The notes below the pieces were generated by a model, which saw only the letters and a program-made list of their open reading frames with translations, did no database searches and had not been told where the DNA came from. 62,803 nucleotides of DNA from Chara braunii (taxonomy: Eukaryota; Streptophyta; Charophyceae; Charales; Characeae): contig BFEA01000014.1 of NCBI GenBank assembly GCA_003427395.1, positions 6,537,774-6,600,576 of the forward strand. Reading direction: 5' to 3'. A program made the position numbers and the translations under genes. This document shows positions 10,719-21,229 of this stretch, piece by piece (the first letter of the stretch is position 1; the number at the start of each line of letters is the position of its first letter).

Positions 10719-12005
10719 TGTTACATGTTGCGCCTGCACACGAGGGCCATTTTCCAGGCCCTGCGTCCCTCAGGCTGAAAGCCTGAAAACCAGGGCCTAT
10801 AGGCCCCGTGCCTGTTCAGCTGGAAAGCCCGAAAAACAGGGGCCTACAGACCCTGTGTCATTTCAGACTAAAAATGGCAGTAACCCTTTTAGCCTGAAAC
10901 GAAGGGCCATTTTCGGTCTTTCATCAGACCGACCTGCCCTGAAACTCAGGCACCAAACCAGGGTTTTAGGAACAGGTTATTTTTTTGGCCTGTTCCCACG
11001 ACAGCTGTAGCGCCAGACCCTGGCTCCGTTTGACATTGGCAAGAGCAGCCTCCTGGACTGCCCGCCCTGCAATTGCAGGCAGTCGGAGGCAGTCAGGAGG
11101 CAGGCTGAGGTAGTACATAGGGACTTCCCTTCACTTCACGGGCAGGCAGGAGGCAGTCAGTAGTCTTCAGGATTCGGCAGCAGCACTCTGGAGGAGCGCT
11201 GCAGGAGTAGGAGCGCTAGCAGTAGTCTTCACCGCTGGGCGCTAGTAGCGTTAGCAGTAGTCTTCAGCGCTGGGCGCTATAGGAGCTAGAGTGCTAGAGA
11301 GAGGTTGGGCAGAGGCCAGGGATACTTACCTGCAGCGCCATTGCTCCAGCTTCGTCTTCGAGGTACCTGCAGCACAGCGCCATCTTCACAGGTTAGTTCC
11401 TGGCACATGAGAGAGAGAGAGAGTTCTTCTTCCTCTTCTCATTCCACCATCTCCTTCTCACCCTCTCGCTATCTGACTTCACTGCATCAGCAGACTAAGA
11501 GAGAGAGAGAGAGAGAGCTTGGTGACATTTGGATCCAGACTCGACATGGGACTTCAGACATTTGAAGAGGGATTATTTGGGGCTTGTAACGAGACTTGGT
11601 GTTGACGACTTTCCCATCTCCCCCTTCCTCTTCTTCGTCTGATCCCCTCCTCTTCGTCTGTGTATGTCTGGACCTGGCGCCTCTTTCCTGTGTATAGCGC
11701 CAGGCCCCTTCACACCTTGTGATGAGCATGATGTATGTTTGGTCTGCGTTGAAACATTGATCGGGCTAGTCATTAGTATTCTAGCATTCTGCTTCGCTAT
11801 CTTGTACTACGTGAAAGAGATCAGTCCCCGTCAGGTCAGGACTTGTATCTAAAGTCTTCCCTGCGCTATAAAGCACCATGTTTGTATGTATTGGAATGTG
11901 CATTGCTTGTTGAGATTCCACTTGCACTGCATTGTCCATTCAGTCCTTTTCATCACATTGCGGATCCTCGGTTTATATGTACATCGCCCAACTGGGCATA
12001 TAACA
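10719..12005 (+). mobile_element. Solo LTR, family T, with 5-bp target duplication
   Basis: Starts TGTTACATG and ends GCATATAACA, giving imperfect inverted TG...CA termini. CTGGC occurs directly before (10,714-10,718) and directly after (12,006-12,010). Removing one CTGGC plus the LTR restores 'cagcctggctgatcaagagg', which matches the continuous family-E leader at about 30,825-30,850. The first ~720 bp are an inverted copy of 1-708. A TATAAAG box at 11,867-11,873 fits a plus-strand promoter about 140 bp before the LTR end. No internal region remains, so it is a product of LTR-LTR recombination. Confidence 0.8.
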
Positions 12006-12687
12006 CTGGCTGATCAAGAGGCAATTTAAGGACAGGACGACGATCACAGCCAGGTGTCGGTTTCCCCACCAGAGGTTTTTTATAGACGGTCTGGTACGCG
12101 TCTCCCCCACATAGGACTGGCCAGTCCACTATCCCCTCTATGTGCAGCAAAGAGCTCGAAGGACAACACAGCATGGCCTGCGTGCACTACTCCGTGGGTT
12201 GGCATGGTGACCGTGACCCGTGCTTCATCTAGGAGGCACCGCCCTCTCCTGCCAGATTCACCACCAGGAAGAATGTCGACTCTCAAGGTAGAGCGCTTAC
12301 AATTCCTGACCAAAAAGAGGACTCTCAGTCGAACTTTCTGTCTCACAATAAGAAGAGATTGAGACAGGAAGATAAGGTAAGGGAAGAACGTACCTGAAGA
12401 TAGCTGCCCACAACCACAGATTTCTCACCAATTGAGCCAACGTGCATTTTGATGACCGGTCATAGCCTCGGTACCACCCACGATGCAATGCAGTGCCACC
12501 TCAGCCAAAATGCAATGTCAGCATGCTCTCATCATTCCACATACACCCTCTGTCACCACAGCTGGCAGGCTGTGCCACAGCCTTCCGGCCAGACTTCCCT
12601 CTACCCGGGAGTGGCCAACCAAGCTAGCGCCAATGTATCTTCACTGTAGCAAACTTGCCAGTGCCGGTGATCGTCGGTATCGAACCA

Positions 12688-12699
12688 GCTCTGATACCA
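12688..12699 (-). promoter_or_regulatory. Primer-binding site of a family-E element
   Basis: The minus strand reads TGGTATCAGAGC, the exact plant initiator tRNA-Met site, 3 bp from the LTR edge TGCAAGG at 12,703. This fixes the element's orientation as minus. Confidence 0.85.
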
Positions 12700-12702
12700 A
12701 AT

Positions 12703-13345
12703 TGCAAGGAATATGAGCGAGAGCAATAGACAGAAATCTAAATTGCAATATCACGAAGTAGCCCAGATTCATGTGCCTAGCAGAGAGCACAATGCACCAA
12801 GATACCATCCAAATAAGTGCAATACAATGCACTCAAAATGCCAATGTCGACGGCTCTCTCGCCACACCAACACAGTAGCCACTGTCACTCCTACTGATTG
12901 GCGCCCAGCGCCCAGCCTAGACTACTCAGCCTATCTAGTCTATCTAAATTCATGCAACAGGATCACATCGATGTTGAAGACCAATGTACGTGACGTCATC
13001 ACCAATGCAGACCGCCAGCATACACCAGTTACGTTTCTCTCTCTTCTCCTCATCACACCCTGTCTCCCCTCTGTGTGCGCCTCCTACCCGAAGACCACCA
13101 TCACCATCACTGCGCCCGCGCCCCAGCAGCCCAGCTGTGGCCCCCGTGCGCCCGCTGCCTCAGCAGCACCCCTCTCACCTCAGCGCCTGTTGCCGCGTCT
13201 GACCGGCCAGCGCTATCACAGCAGCACTCGGCAATGCAGCAGCGTGGCCGCTATGCCTCGCCAAAATGCCGTGCCTCTGGGCTCTCACTTTCTTATATGG
13301 AAAGTGTGCCCTGCTGCTGGCAGTCCTGGGCCTGGCGTGTAGGGG
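12703..13345 (-). repeat. Family-E LTR (truncated)
   Basis: Begins TGCAAGG on the plus strand next to the PBS and matches the LTRs at 31,597-32,440 and 36,806-37,728 in order: a CT-rich stretch, 'acccgaagaccacca', a TATA-like box on the minus strand (CCATATAAG at about 13,291-13,300) and a GGCCTG-rich part. The outer end is lost or too diverged beyond about 13,345. Confidence 0.75.
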
Positions 13346-13617
13346 CCTAGTAGCTGCAAGTTGGGCTAAAGTGTCTGTCGAGGCGGTTAAAGGCAGCGGT
13401 GAGGTGCTGTGGTGGTAGATTTTTTGGCTTGGTTTGCTGGGAAAAAAAGGAGAGTTGTCATCTGATTTGTGCGTGGTCATTATACTTTTGTTTCCCCCTT
13501 TCAGCAGGCTTCAACTTTTGTCCAGTTGCGCAGAAGTCATACAGTGATGTGTGTGTCAGTCAGAGGTACACAATGGCGGCATTCCTCCTTGCATTGTTAT
13601 TCTGAGAGTATACGCAC
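13346..13617. other. Unclassified spacer
   Basis: Nothing recognisable; short chance frames only. Confidence 0.5.
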
Positions 13618-13621
13618 CCCT

Positions 13622-13800
13622 TAGGCCCTGTATAATCGCAGAATTGCAAAATCAGTGGCTAGATCGAGTCCTCCTTTTAGAAGGACTTGATCTAGCTGCC
13701 GCTGATTTGCAATTCGGTGATGATAAGGCCCTAGTGTGACCATGCCCTGAGATCTTGATGTTCCATTTTGTGGTTCAACAGCTGCGATTATAAGGGCCTA
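13622..13800. mobile_element. Small foldback element (MITE-like) with internal hairpin
   Basis: Outer inverted repeats are taggccctgtataatcgcag (13,622-13,641) and the complement of ctgcgattataagggccta (13,782-13,800). Inside, 13,641-13,675 and 13,681-13,715 form a second near-perfect ~35-bp inverted repeat with a tiny loop. A direct repeat 'ggccctagtgtga..atgccctgagatcttgatgtt' covers about 13,727-13,771 and 13,795-13,829. It could be a MITE or a miRNA-type precursor; no protein is encoded. Confidence 0.6.
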
Positions 13801-13829
13801 GTGTGAGTATGCCCTGAGATCTTGATGTT

Positions 13830-14317
13830 AACTTTTATGCTGTCCATGCTTTTGCTTTGTTGGAAGTGTATGCAGAAAAAAAAAAAAAAAAAAAAAAGGA
13901 GCTGACTGCATAAATCTTATTCCTAAACTGTGCAGGAATTGGCACCTGCCCCTGTGATCCCAGTCGCTGTTGGCTTGCTTATCATCGTTTTGGCGGCAAA
14001 CATGTCAAGGTGAGAGCCTCGAACACAATGGCAGCTCTTTATGCGCTAGGAAAGACGGTTCTAGCAGTACAAATGGTCATGGGTCCTCGCTCCACTTCTC
14101 ACCACATGCACAAAAGACAAAAAATATGGCAGTGTATCCTCCCTTGTTCCAGCAGAAGATTCATTCTCGTCGTACACATTTGGTGAGTAGTGGACCGAGG
14201 GCCTCTGTTCCAAGGTGCAGTATCAATTGAAGCAGGCTGTGCAACAATCAATTTGTTTAAATGGAGCCACTGAGGTGCTCTGTTTAATGTGTAGTCATTC
14301 ATTTTTATTTTTTTTAC
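13830..14317. other. Unclassified spacer with A21 tract
   Basis: Contains a poly(A) run (about 13,876-13,897) and no recognisable gene. The small plus-strand frame at 13,970-14,230 shows no family features. Confidence 0.5.
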
Positions 14318-16489
14318 TTAGTCAATCTATCCTTTTTTTTTCTTTTTTTTTTTAACGAAACCTTAGGGTTCCGCCTCCTTTTCCGTTCTGGGGAGCGTCA
14401 GTCCGGTTCCTATTCCACCGGCAAGTCAGAAAAGATTACATTATGTACCCACTCACGCTCCTCCCCCTCATGGTGTGGAGGCCCGAAGGACAGCATTGAT
14501 TACCTCGCGAAGGAGGGATATACCACCCTTCACCCCTGCCTGAGTTAGCCTGTTTGACTAGGATTTTGCTTTTATCCTATGGTTGGTGCTAAAAAACCCT
14601 GAGTTTTCACTAACTGTCGCTTATCTATGACCTGTCCCTGTTGATCATTTCTATACCTGAAGAGTATATTTGATATGGTTGCTGGGGTTCGTCTGAACTC
14701 TAAGTGATAATGGGAGGGGGGGTGTTTGTGGGCTTTTGGAGGTTTGCTTTAAAGGGTAGGTGATGAGGGTTTGGGGTGGGAGATTTTGGAGGCTTTGGGT
14801 CGGCCCCAAGTGGCCTTCCCTGGGAGGGATGGTAGGGGTGGGGAGAGGTTGGGGTGGAGGGGTGTGTTAGTTGGTTTGAATTTTCTCAGCAATTCATAGG
14901 TTATAGAGGAGGTGTGGATGTAGATAGTGTGTGGGAGGACTGGGTTGTGGAGGTTGCTGTTTTAATGGTGGTTGAGTAATGTGTGGTTGTTATTAAATCA
15001 GTATTGGTTGTGATATGGATGGTGGTCTTTAGGCTGGATTAGTTTGTATATTTATCCATTTTTTCAGGGTTAGTCTATCATTATTTTTGTGCCTAATTGT
15101 CCTTTTCCTAATTTGAGAGATGAATTTTTTTATTGTTTCCGCCTTTTTATCTGGGTCGGTAGGAAGTTGGTTGAGTTGCTTTTTCCAAAGAGCATGGATT
15201 TCCATGTCTATTAGTTGTTTTATCGCTATGATTGAGTTCTTTGGTGGAGTGAGACGATCATCAAGAGTGTAGTCGCATCTGTGTCTCCATATGGTCCAGA
15301 GAGTGCTTTTTTTAATGAGTGATGCGAGAAAGGCTTTGAAACCCTTGAGTGTAGGGGCTTGATCTAATTCTCTAGGAATAGTGTAGTGGGGTTGATTAAA
15401 AGTGGGGTTGATTAAAAGAGGTAGGTTTGTGATCTTGTTCCAAAGAATTTCGATTGTATGCCAGATAGATCTGGCTTTTGGGCATTCTATGAAGCAGTGG
15501 TTTAGGGTTTCTATGGATTGGGTGTTACAGACTTTGCACCAGGATTCTTGCTACAATCTGTTTTCTTGGTTGCGTCTGCGTGCCAGCCATTGGTTAACTG
15601 GCACTGCTCTGAAAACTAATAGCCATCATAGGCTGGCTATTTTGACCGGTCTTGTGGTGAAGATTGAGGTCCAGGGAGGTTTGAAGATGGTGTTAGTTAG
15701 TTGTGGTTCCTCTTTTGTCCACCTTTTGTAGATGGTGTTAGATATGGATATAGGTTTTGTGAAGAGACGGTATCCTAATTTTGGTGTGTAGTCGGTCAGT
15801 TTGATCAGGTTTGAGGTAGAGGTTAGGCTGTCTGGGGTTTTCCATGTCCATTCTAACGGGTCGATCTCTAGGTTTTGTATGCTTAGTTGGGGTTTGTAGA
15901 CTCTGTTTATTTCTCCTTCCATAATTCTGATTCTTCTCAAATTTCTGATTCTAAAGGATCCTTCAATACCACACGTGTTTGTAAGTTACAAACGGGAGTC
16001 AGATGAGTTTGGCAACGAGTTGCTGCGGTGCCCTAAACCAGGTGACTCTGCTCTACTTTTTAAATTGATTTGACTTACTGGGTTTCCTGGTTCATCCAAG
16101 GTGAAGATGTCACAACAGATCCAGTTGTTGTCGCGAGTTTCATAGTTCTTAAAGGCTAGGACCTCTAGTACCGTTGACGAGTCATTTGTGGTAGCCCAAT
16201 CCTTGTCCTGCCATTTTTGTTCCGATCTTAGCAGGTGTCTCCAGTGCAGGGGGATGCAATCGACAATTTGGTTAATGTTTGTTTGTAGGTGGTGTACTCC
16301 TTTTAGTTTGGTTCGTAGGTCGCTTTCTGATTTCCATTTTTTTTTTGTCTCGTCCCATAAATGTGCGATGCGCCGTATTCCTTTTTCTAGCCAGTGACCC
16401 CATTTGGAATCTGATTTTGAGAGTGTGAGGCTTTCACCTTTCTAATTTTTATCAGTGGGTTGCCAAAAAGGGTTTAGTCAATCTATCCT
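14318..16489 (-). mobile_element. 5'-truncated LINE insertion with 16-bp target duplication
   Basis: TTAGTCAATCTATCCT occurs exactly at 14,318-14,333 and at 16,474-16,489. Between them lies a minus-strand sequence ending in a poly(A)-like tail (T-rich on plus, 14,332-14,353), preceded by a 3' UTR of about 0.67 kb (G-rich on plus) and the C-terminal part of a LINE ORF2. Long variable target duplications, an A tail and 5' truncation are hallmarks of target-primed reverse transcription. Confidence 0.9.
15028..16440 (-). pseudogene. LINE ORF2 C-terminus (zf-RVT region)
   Basis: Minus-strand translation gives a continuous LINE-type tail broken by a few stops. It includes the zinc-binding zf-RVT motif C-x2-C...ETLNHCFIECPKA, the preceding FRAVPVNQWLARRR block and the following basic, Trp-containing C-terminus ending in TAA at about 15,029. 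One TAG falls just before the zinc motif, and others lie upstream. The endonuclease and RT core are absent because of 5' truncation. In an intact element ORF2 nicks the target and copies the RNA in place. Confidence 0.75.
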
Positions 16490-17779
16490 ATTGTTATGAT
16501 CCTGGCCAATTTCGAAGTACACATTCATCAGAAAGCACAATGTCGTCCAATTGCAAAAAGAAATGAATGAACGAGAGGATAGAGAGGGAAAGAAGAAGAA
16601 GAAGAAGAAAGAAAGAAATGAATGATAACGCTCTTCTTCTTCGCCAAACACTCTCCTCCTCATCTCCTTCCCTCTTATTCAATCAACAAATAATAATAAT
16701 AATAATGTTGAATGGCTGAACCAGAATCGATGTTCGAATCCCTCTTCTATTGCAGGTATCACATGATGTCCACCATAGTTATGGCCGCCCTTCTTCCTCT
16801 TTCCTCCAAGGCTGAGACTATGGCGTACTACCAGGGCATCGCCGTGCTGTCCAAAGGACAACACAAAGCAGCTTATGGGTGCTCTAGCTCAGGGCGCCAT
16901 GCCTGACTCTGCCTCGAAGCTTCTTGGTGTAGCTCTACCCCAACTGGGGCCTTCCTGCTGTCGTGCCCACCAAGGTGATGAAGATGGCAATCACCATAGC
17001 CAAGTAAGTACCTTAGGCGCTCCCCCTTCCTAGCCCTGGTCTTCTCGTCCCCGTGTCCTTGCTCCTTCCCCAGCAGCGCTGCTCCAAGGTAGCGTTGCTC
17101 AGCCAGCGCTGCAACCATGGTGTCGCCAAACTTGCACACCGACAATGAGGAGGAGCACCTTGCGCCTCCCGGAGATACAGCGGGCTGCTTGCCTCTTGGC
17201 GAGTGACTTCCTAGGCCGCGCGACCTCCAAGTAACCCGTGTCTCCTCCCTTTTGGAGGGAAACATCATTGCAGCCTCTGATATTGCCCGTACAGTACCCT
17301 CGTACACCTAGCCTACAACTACTGGGCCTCCGAAAAGGCCAACTTTTGTCTTCTTCTACTTGGCCTCGAGTACCCGGCACATCTACCTCCACTTGGTGTG
17401 GTACCAGCTTGCCTCAATGTCGCGGGCCTCTTTCCCCGCAACTTGAGTGTTTTCCCTGCGGAAACCCCAGTGTCACGGCCACAGTAAGCACTCAGACAGG
17501 CATGCAAACCAGCAAGCATGCACCCGCACAGACTTAGAGATCTCGGCCACATGCGGGACACTGAGTGAGGCATAAATTCCGTGAGCAAAACTCAGAAATC
17601 AGTTGTGTGTCTAAGTCCATGTTTGGCAGGTCGTTACACTAACCCTTTCTCAAGACCGAGGTCCCTTCGACCGAGTAACTCATTCTGAGTCCCTGACAAT
17701 CGCATCATAAGCGAACATAGCGAAGAGGTTTCGTGAGTACTAAGTAGCAGTGAGTTTTGCAGAGATTTTTGGTACAACA
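16490..17779. other. Unclassified region with shared repeat at 17,430-17,640
   Basis: The only recognisable part is the block matching 709-1,040. The minus-strand frame at 16,873-17,307 and the plus frame at 16,712-16,906 show no known domain. GA/CT- and AAT-rich simple sequence occurs at 16,570-16,710. Confidence 0.45.
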
Positions 17780-18064
17780 TTAGAGGCTATATGTCGCTGG
17801 TATGCTTTTAACAACGCGAGGTGCCCTGCGCAGCAGTTCCTTCTTTGGCATGCAATAAAGATCGTCTAACAAGTGATACACGAAGTGAATCTGATATTGT
17901 CTGTTACGTCCCTTCGCTACGTTCTTTTTTATTCTATCGATCTTGTGACCTCCATTGATTGCACGGAGAATCATATGTTTACGATAGTTGAAGGACTCAA
18001 CATCACGATATATATACAACTTTGATGCATGAAAGACTGGGTACGTGTGCAGATGAGGAGGCAT
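17780..18064 (-). pseudogene. Family D integrase C-terminus, chromo-like tail
   Basis: The frame begins PPHLHTYPVFHASKLY, matching the 'YPVFHAS' block that precedes the tail in family A (about 9,390-9,420). It continues with HKIDRIK...YQIHFVYHLLDDLYCMPKKELL, aligning by spacing with the A-family chromo-like module but without the conserved W-KGY core of true chromodomains. Confidence 0.6.
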
Positions 18065-18167
18065 GACAATTATATATAAAGGACTAAAATCATCACTACC
18101 AATAGATAGGGAGAAGTTTGCGTGACACTTCCCCTTCTTTCGAAAATTCAGACATATTGACCCATAC

Positions 18168-18887
18168 TTAACTTCCCACTTTCATAGTCGAAGGTTGTTG
18201 TTTCTTATTTGCATGGATCATGGCGTGTTGTAGCTTGGTCATTGCTGCAATGGCAACCTTGAGCAAGCGATCATACTTGGCACTGAAGCTAGGCCTGTCG
18301 TGTGTTAGACCAGCTGGCCGTTCAGGGAATAAGTAGGAGAGCGGATTTCGAATCTGCCGACCGTAATACAGCCTGTTTGGCGTTATGTCGGTGGAAGAAC
18401 GGGTGGAGTTTTTGTACAACCCCTTGACTGAATACAACTCTTCATCCCACGTTTCCTGATCCAGATTGATTAAACAAGGTTTGGTAATCTCCTCAACCAA
18501 ATCATTGGCTTCGGGATGTCGGCCAGATGTCATGCTCAATTTGAGGCCAGGGAATTGGGTCGTGAAGTCCTTCCATTCAGTACTTATGAAGCGCGGGTCC
18601 CGATCACTCACAAGGGTTTTCGGGATTTTGAACTGCAGAATGTACTTCTTGTGGATCTCACGGATCACAACATCAGTTGGGGTATGAGGTGGCAATGGAA
18701 TCAGATTTACGAATTGGGAAAAAAGATCAACAATCACCTTCACTTGCGAATAACCATGCTTACTTACCTGTCCCATGTCCGTGAAGTCGATAGAGACGGA
18801 CTCTTCGGGACCGTTGGGAATGGGAAGCAGCCCAAAGGGCTTTTGTCTGGATGGTTTGATTCGTTGATAAGTTTGACTCTCAACCAC
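18168..18887 (-). CDS. Family D integrase core (partial)
   Basis: A 239-codon frame carries the rve integrase signatures SIDF (first Asp), LVSDRDPRF (second Asp) and SGRHPEANDLVEE (Glu region, usually HPETNGQTE). The N-terminal finger is in other frames upstream (18,895-19,626). The frame ends ahead of the chromo-like tail. It would join element cDNA to target DNA. The altered Glu region and surrounding damage argue against activity. Confidence 0.8.
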   Translation of the reverse strand: MVESQTYQRIKPSRQKPFGLLPIPNGPEESVSIDFTDMGQVSKHGYSQVKVIVDLFSQFVNLIPLPPHTPTDVVIREIHKKYILQFKIPKTLVSDRDPRFISTEWKDFTTQFPGLKLSMTSGRHPEANDLVEEITKPCLINLDQETWDEELYSVKGLYKNSTRSSTDITPNRLYYGRQIRNPLSYLFPERPAGLTHDRPSFSAKYDRLLKVAIAAMTKLQHAMIHANKKQQPSTMKVGS

Positions 18888-18894
18888 AAATTTT

Positions 18895-19626
18895 TCAGCA
18901 GATCATTTCATACTGCCAAGTCCAAGAAGTGTGTGCGGAGAGTCTAATGGTTGGGTACACACAAAAGGTCATTCTTTCCATAACATTGGAAAACTTGTCC
19001 TTCACATTCGTGAAAATCACGCTGACTGTTGAGGTCAGCCCGCAGCTGCTCAAAGATCGGCTAACGTCCGGGTCCTTGGCGGTTTGCTCCACGAGCTCCT
19101 CCTTCAGTTTCTTCTGGAGGTCGTAGGAGTTAACAAGGCAAGTCATATACTCGGGGTGGCGAGACAATGCATCAGCAACTCGATTATAACAACCTTTTTT
19201 GTGTTTCAATTCAAAATCAATAGAGGTCGTAGGAGTTCACAAGACATATACTCGGGGTGGCGAGACAATGCATCTAGTGGATGGGTACACACAAAAGGCC
19301 ATTCTTTCCAATGTTAGGCTGACTGTTGGGGTCAGCCCGCAACTGCTCAACGATCGACTAAGGTCCGGGTCCTTGGCAGTTTGCTCCACAAGTTCCTCCT
19401 TCGGTTTCTTTTGGAGGTCGTAGGAGTTCATAAGGCAAGTCATATACATGGGGTGGCGAGACAATGCATCGGCAACTCGATTATAACAACCTTTTTTGTG
19501 TTTCAATTCAAAATCCAAAATGTCAATCTCATGGAACCAGCGAGTCAATGTAGGGGACGACGTGGTTTGCTCCTTGATCAGAGAAGACCTTGAAACAGCG
19601 TCCCAAAAGATAGTGCTTCCAGTCAT
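18895..19626 (-). pseudogene. Family D RNase H end / integrase N-terminus, internally duplicated
   Basis: Two frames (19,626-19,237 and 19,209-18,895) contain the same peptide series: ELKHKKGCYNRVADALSRHP, then a TCL-NSYDLQKK stretch, then SRSLSSCGLT. ADALSRHP is the standard motif joining RNase H and integrase. At DNA level 'ggtcgtaggagtt.acaaggcaagtcatata' to 'tttcaattcaaaatc' repeats at 19,116-19,216 and 19,410-19,512, with a partial third copy at about 19,220-19,272. Confidence 0.7.
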
Positions 19627-20143
19627 TCAATGCCTCGCGCAAAGCATAGAGCTCGCGCATGTAGGTGGAAGTAGCGACCTTTTCATTGGGCATGCATTTG
19701 CTGTAGTACTGTAGCGGCCGCAAGCCATCACCGTCATCGTGTTGCAGCATTGTGCCAATCCGATACTGGCTCGCATTCGTAGTGACTATGAATGTGAGTT
19801 TGGAATCAATCTGCAATGCGGGCAAGTAGGCTTTGGATGATTGTTGGGATCGGCGGGGGTGGGGGATCAGAAAAAGGATCACCTTGATCAGGTCGCAAGT
19901 TCTTAGTGAAGGCAACCGAATCTGTAGACTCGTTTGGAATAGTAGGTGTAGGGATAAAAGTAGATTTATCATGCAAAGTAGAATTATTACTGACCGCAAA
20001 AGTAGAAGGTACATGAGTAGAACGAACAAAGGCAACATACGACTGTTCATCCTCATGCGTGCGCCACTTCTTGCAGAACTACATGGCATTAAGAAAGTAG
20101 AAGGTACATGAGTAGGACANTAGAAGGTACATGAGTAGGACAA
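19529..20143 (-). pseudogene. Family D RNase H fragment
   Basis: The C-terminal half of this minus-strand frame reads TFIVTTNASQYRIG...YYSKCMPNEKVATSTYMRELYALREALNDWKHYLLGR, a gypsy RNase H with the first catalytic Asp changed (TDAS to TNAS). The N-terminal third does not resemble RT and overlaps a short tandem duplication at an N. Confidence 0.7.
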
Positions 20144-20215
20144 ACAAAGGCAACATACGACTGTTCATCCTCATGCGTGCGCCACTTCTTGCAGAACTAC
20201 ATGGCATTAAGAAAG
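20001..20215. repeat. 93-bp direct duplication interrupted by a single N
   Basis: The unit 'agtagaaggtacatgagta...cattaagaa' at 20,001-20,093 is followed by 26 bp of a second copy, an N at 20,120, then another copy. The join at an N suggests an unresolved contig overlap rather than biology. Confidence 0.7.
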
Positions 20216-20468
20216 GTCACTGGGGAGTCGAGCTTCGTATCCAAGAGGGCGGGACGCTCGTTCCCTTGTGCATCTTTGACCATGAAGAGAAGTTCCTTCC
20301 ACTTGTTCCATTCGCATTGGGACTGCAACCAGCCCAACCCGAGGACTGCGTCGAAGGGACACTTGCGAAGGACATAGAAGTTTCATGCGTGTGTGATAGT
20401 CTTCTCTTTGTCAAAGGTAGTGCGCACACCTTTGACTGCATACGTAGATGAGACAACCTCTTTTTTGC

Positions 20469-20723
20469 CTAGTTGATCCGACAAGGGCTCTGCAAAGCCA
20501 CTTGATTCATCCCCAAGCCCACTTTGCATATCCTGTGTGGTGACATGAAATTAGTCGTGACACCACAATCAATCAAGACACGGAGATAGCGGTGGTTAAT
20601 GAGAAGTTTGAAGAAGATTAACTTCGTTATCCCTCGAGCACGTTGTTGTTTCATCTCAACCCTATGCTCTAGGTGATAGTGAAAGTCGACCTTCTCTGAC
20701 TCCTCCCCAGGCTCAACATACAA
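20469..20723 (-). pseudogene. Family D aspartic protease remnant
   Basis: The frame contains NHRYLRVLIDCGVTTNFMSP, a retropepsin active-site region with D-C-G in place of D-T/S-G. It lies between gag and RNase H as expected for gypsy elements. Confidence 0.6.
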
Positions 20724-21229
20724 AACATGGCATTCATTAGCCTTGGAATCAGCAGAAGATGGGGCTTCAAGGGAGGATTGCTGGTCAGTGATATGTTCCT
20801 TTGGAGAACTATCACCGTGTTCCTTTGGAGAACTATTACCGACCGGTCCAGACTCCCTTGCTATACAGTGTGTTGATGAACCCTCTACAACCGATTAATG
20901 TTTCCTTACAACGTGAAGCATCCTTGGACCTTATGATTAGTTTCCTGGCAATCCAGGCAACCTCCTTTCTTTATCCTAGCCGTCCATTCAGCCTCACTGA
21001 TCTGGAGGTCCACCCAAGGTTTATTACTTGCGTCCTCCGGATTGGTTGGGATTTTAGCTCCCTTAGGGAGTGTGACGAAGTTCCTTACTGAATTCTGGTT
21101 TTAGTTTCCCTTGGTATGGGCAGTCTGTTTGAAGGCACCAAAATTTTCATCTTCGTTATTGATCTCGAATTCTTGGGTGGAAGAGTAGGTTGTATCAGTA
21201 TCCTGTTTTGACCATCGCCAAGAGTGGGG

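Larger units (their letters stand above)
1040..13345 (-). mobile_element. Family-E gypsy element, 5' end (LTR, PBS, leader), split by two later insertions
   Basis: Three pieces (1,040-1,416; 10,673-10,718; 12,006-13,345) are collinear with the uninterrupted leader and LTR of the second family-E copy (about 30,480-32,440, same strand). Shared landmarks in order are 'cacctaactaatcaaaa', 'gtgtctaa...ggtgtg', 'atcctcgcgtgca-cgagcctta', 'ggctgat-cagaggcaattta', 'gggttggcatggtgaccgtgac', the PBS complement and the TGCAAGG LTR edge. The interruptions are the family-A element and the family-T solo LTR. No gag or pol survives; the element is truncated near 1,040. Confidence 0.7.

Noticed and set aside
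1-12005. 1-708 and 10,719-11,445 as terminal inverted repeats of one large DNA transposon
   Set aside because: The right copy is a complete LTR with its own target duplication and the left copy has a separate LTR edge at 708; they are two independent LTR copies in opposite orientation.
16680-16755. B-box-like GTTCGAATCCC suggesting a tRNA gene
   Set aside because: No A-box or acceptor pairing upstream; the preceding sequence is an AAT microsatellite.
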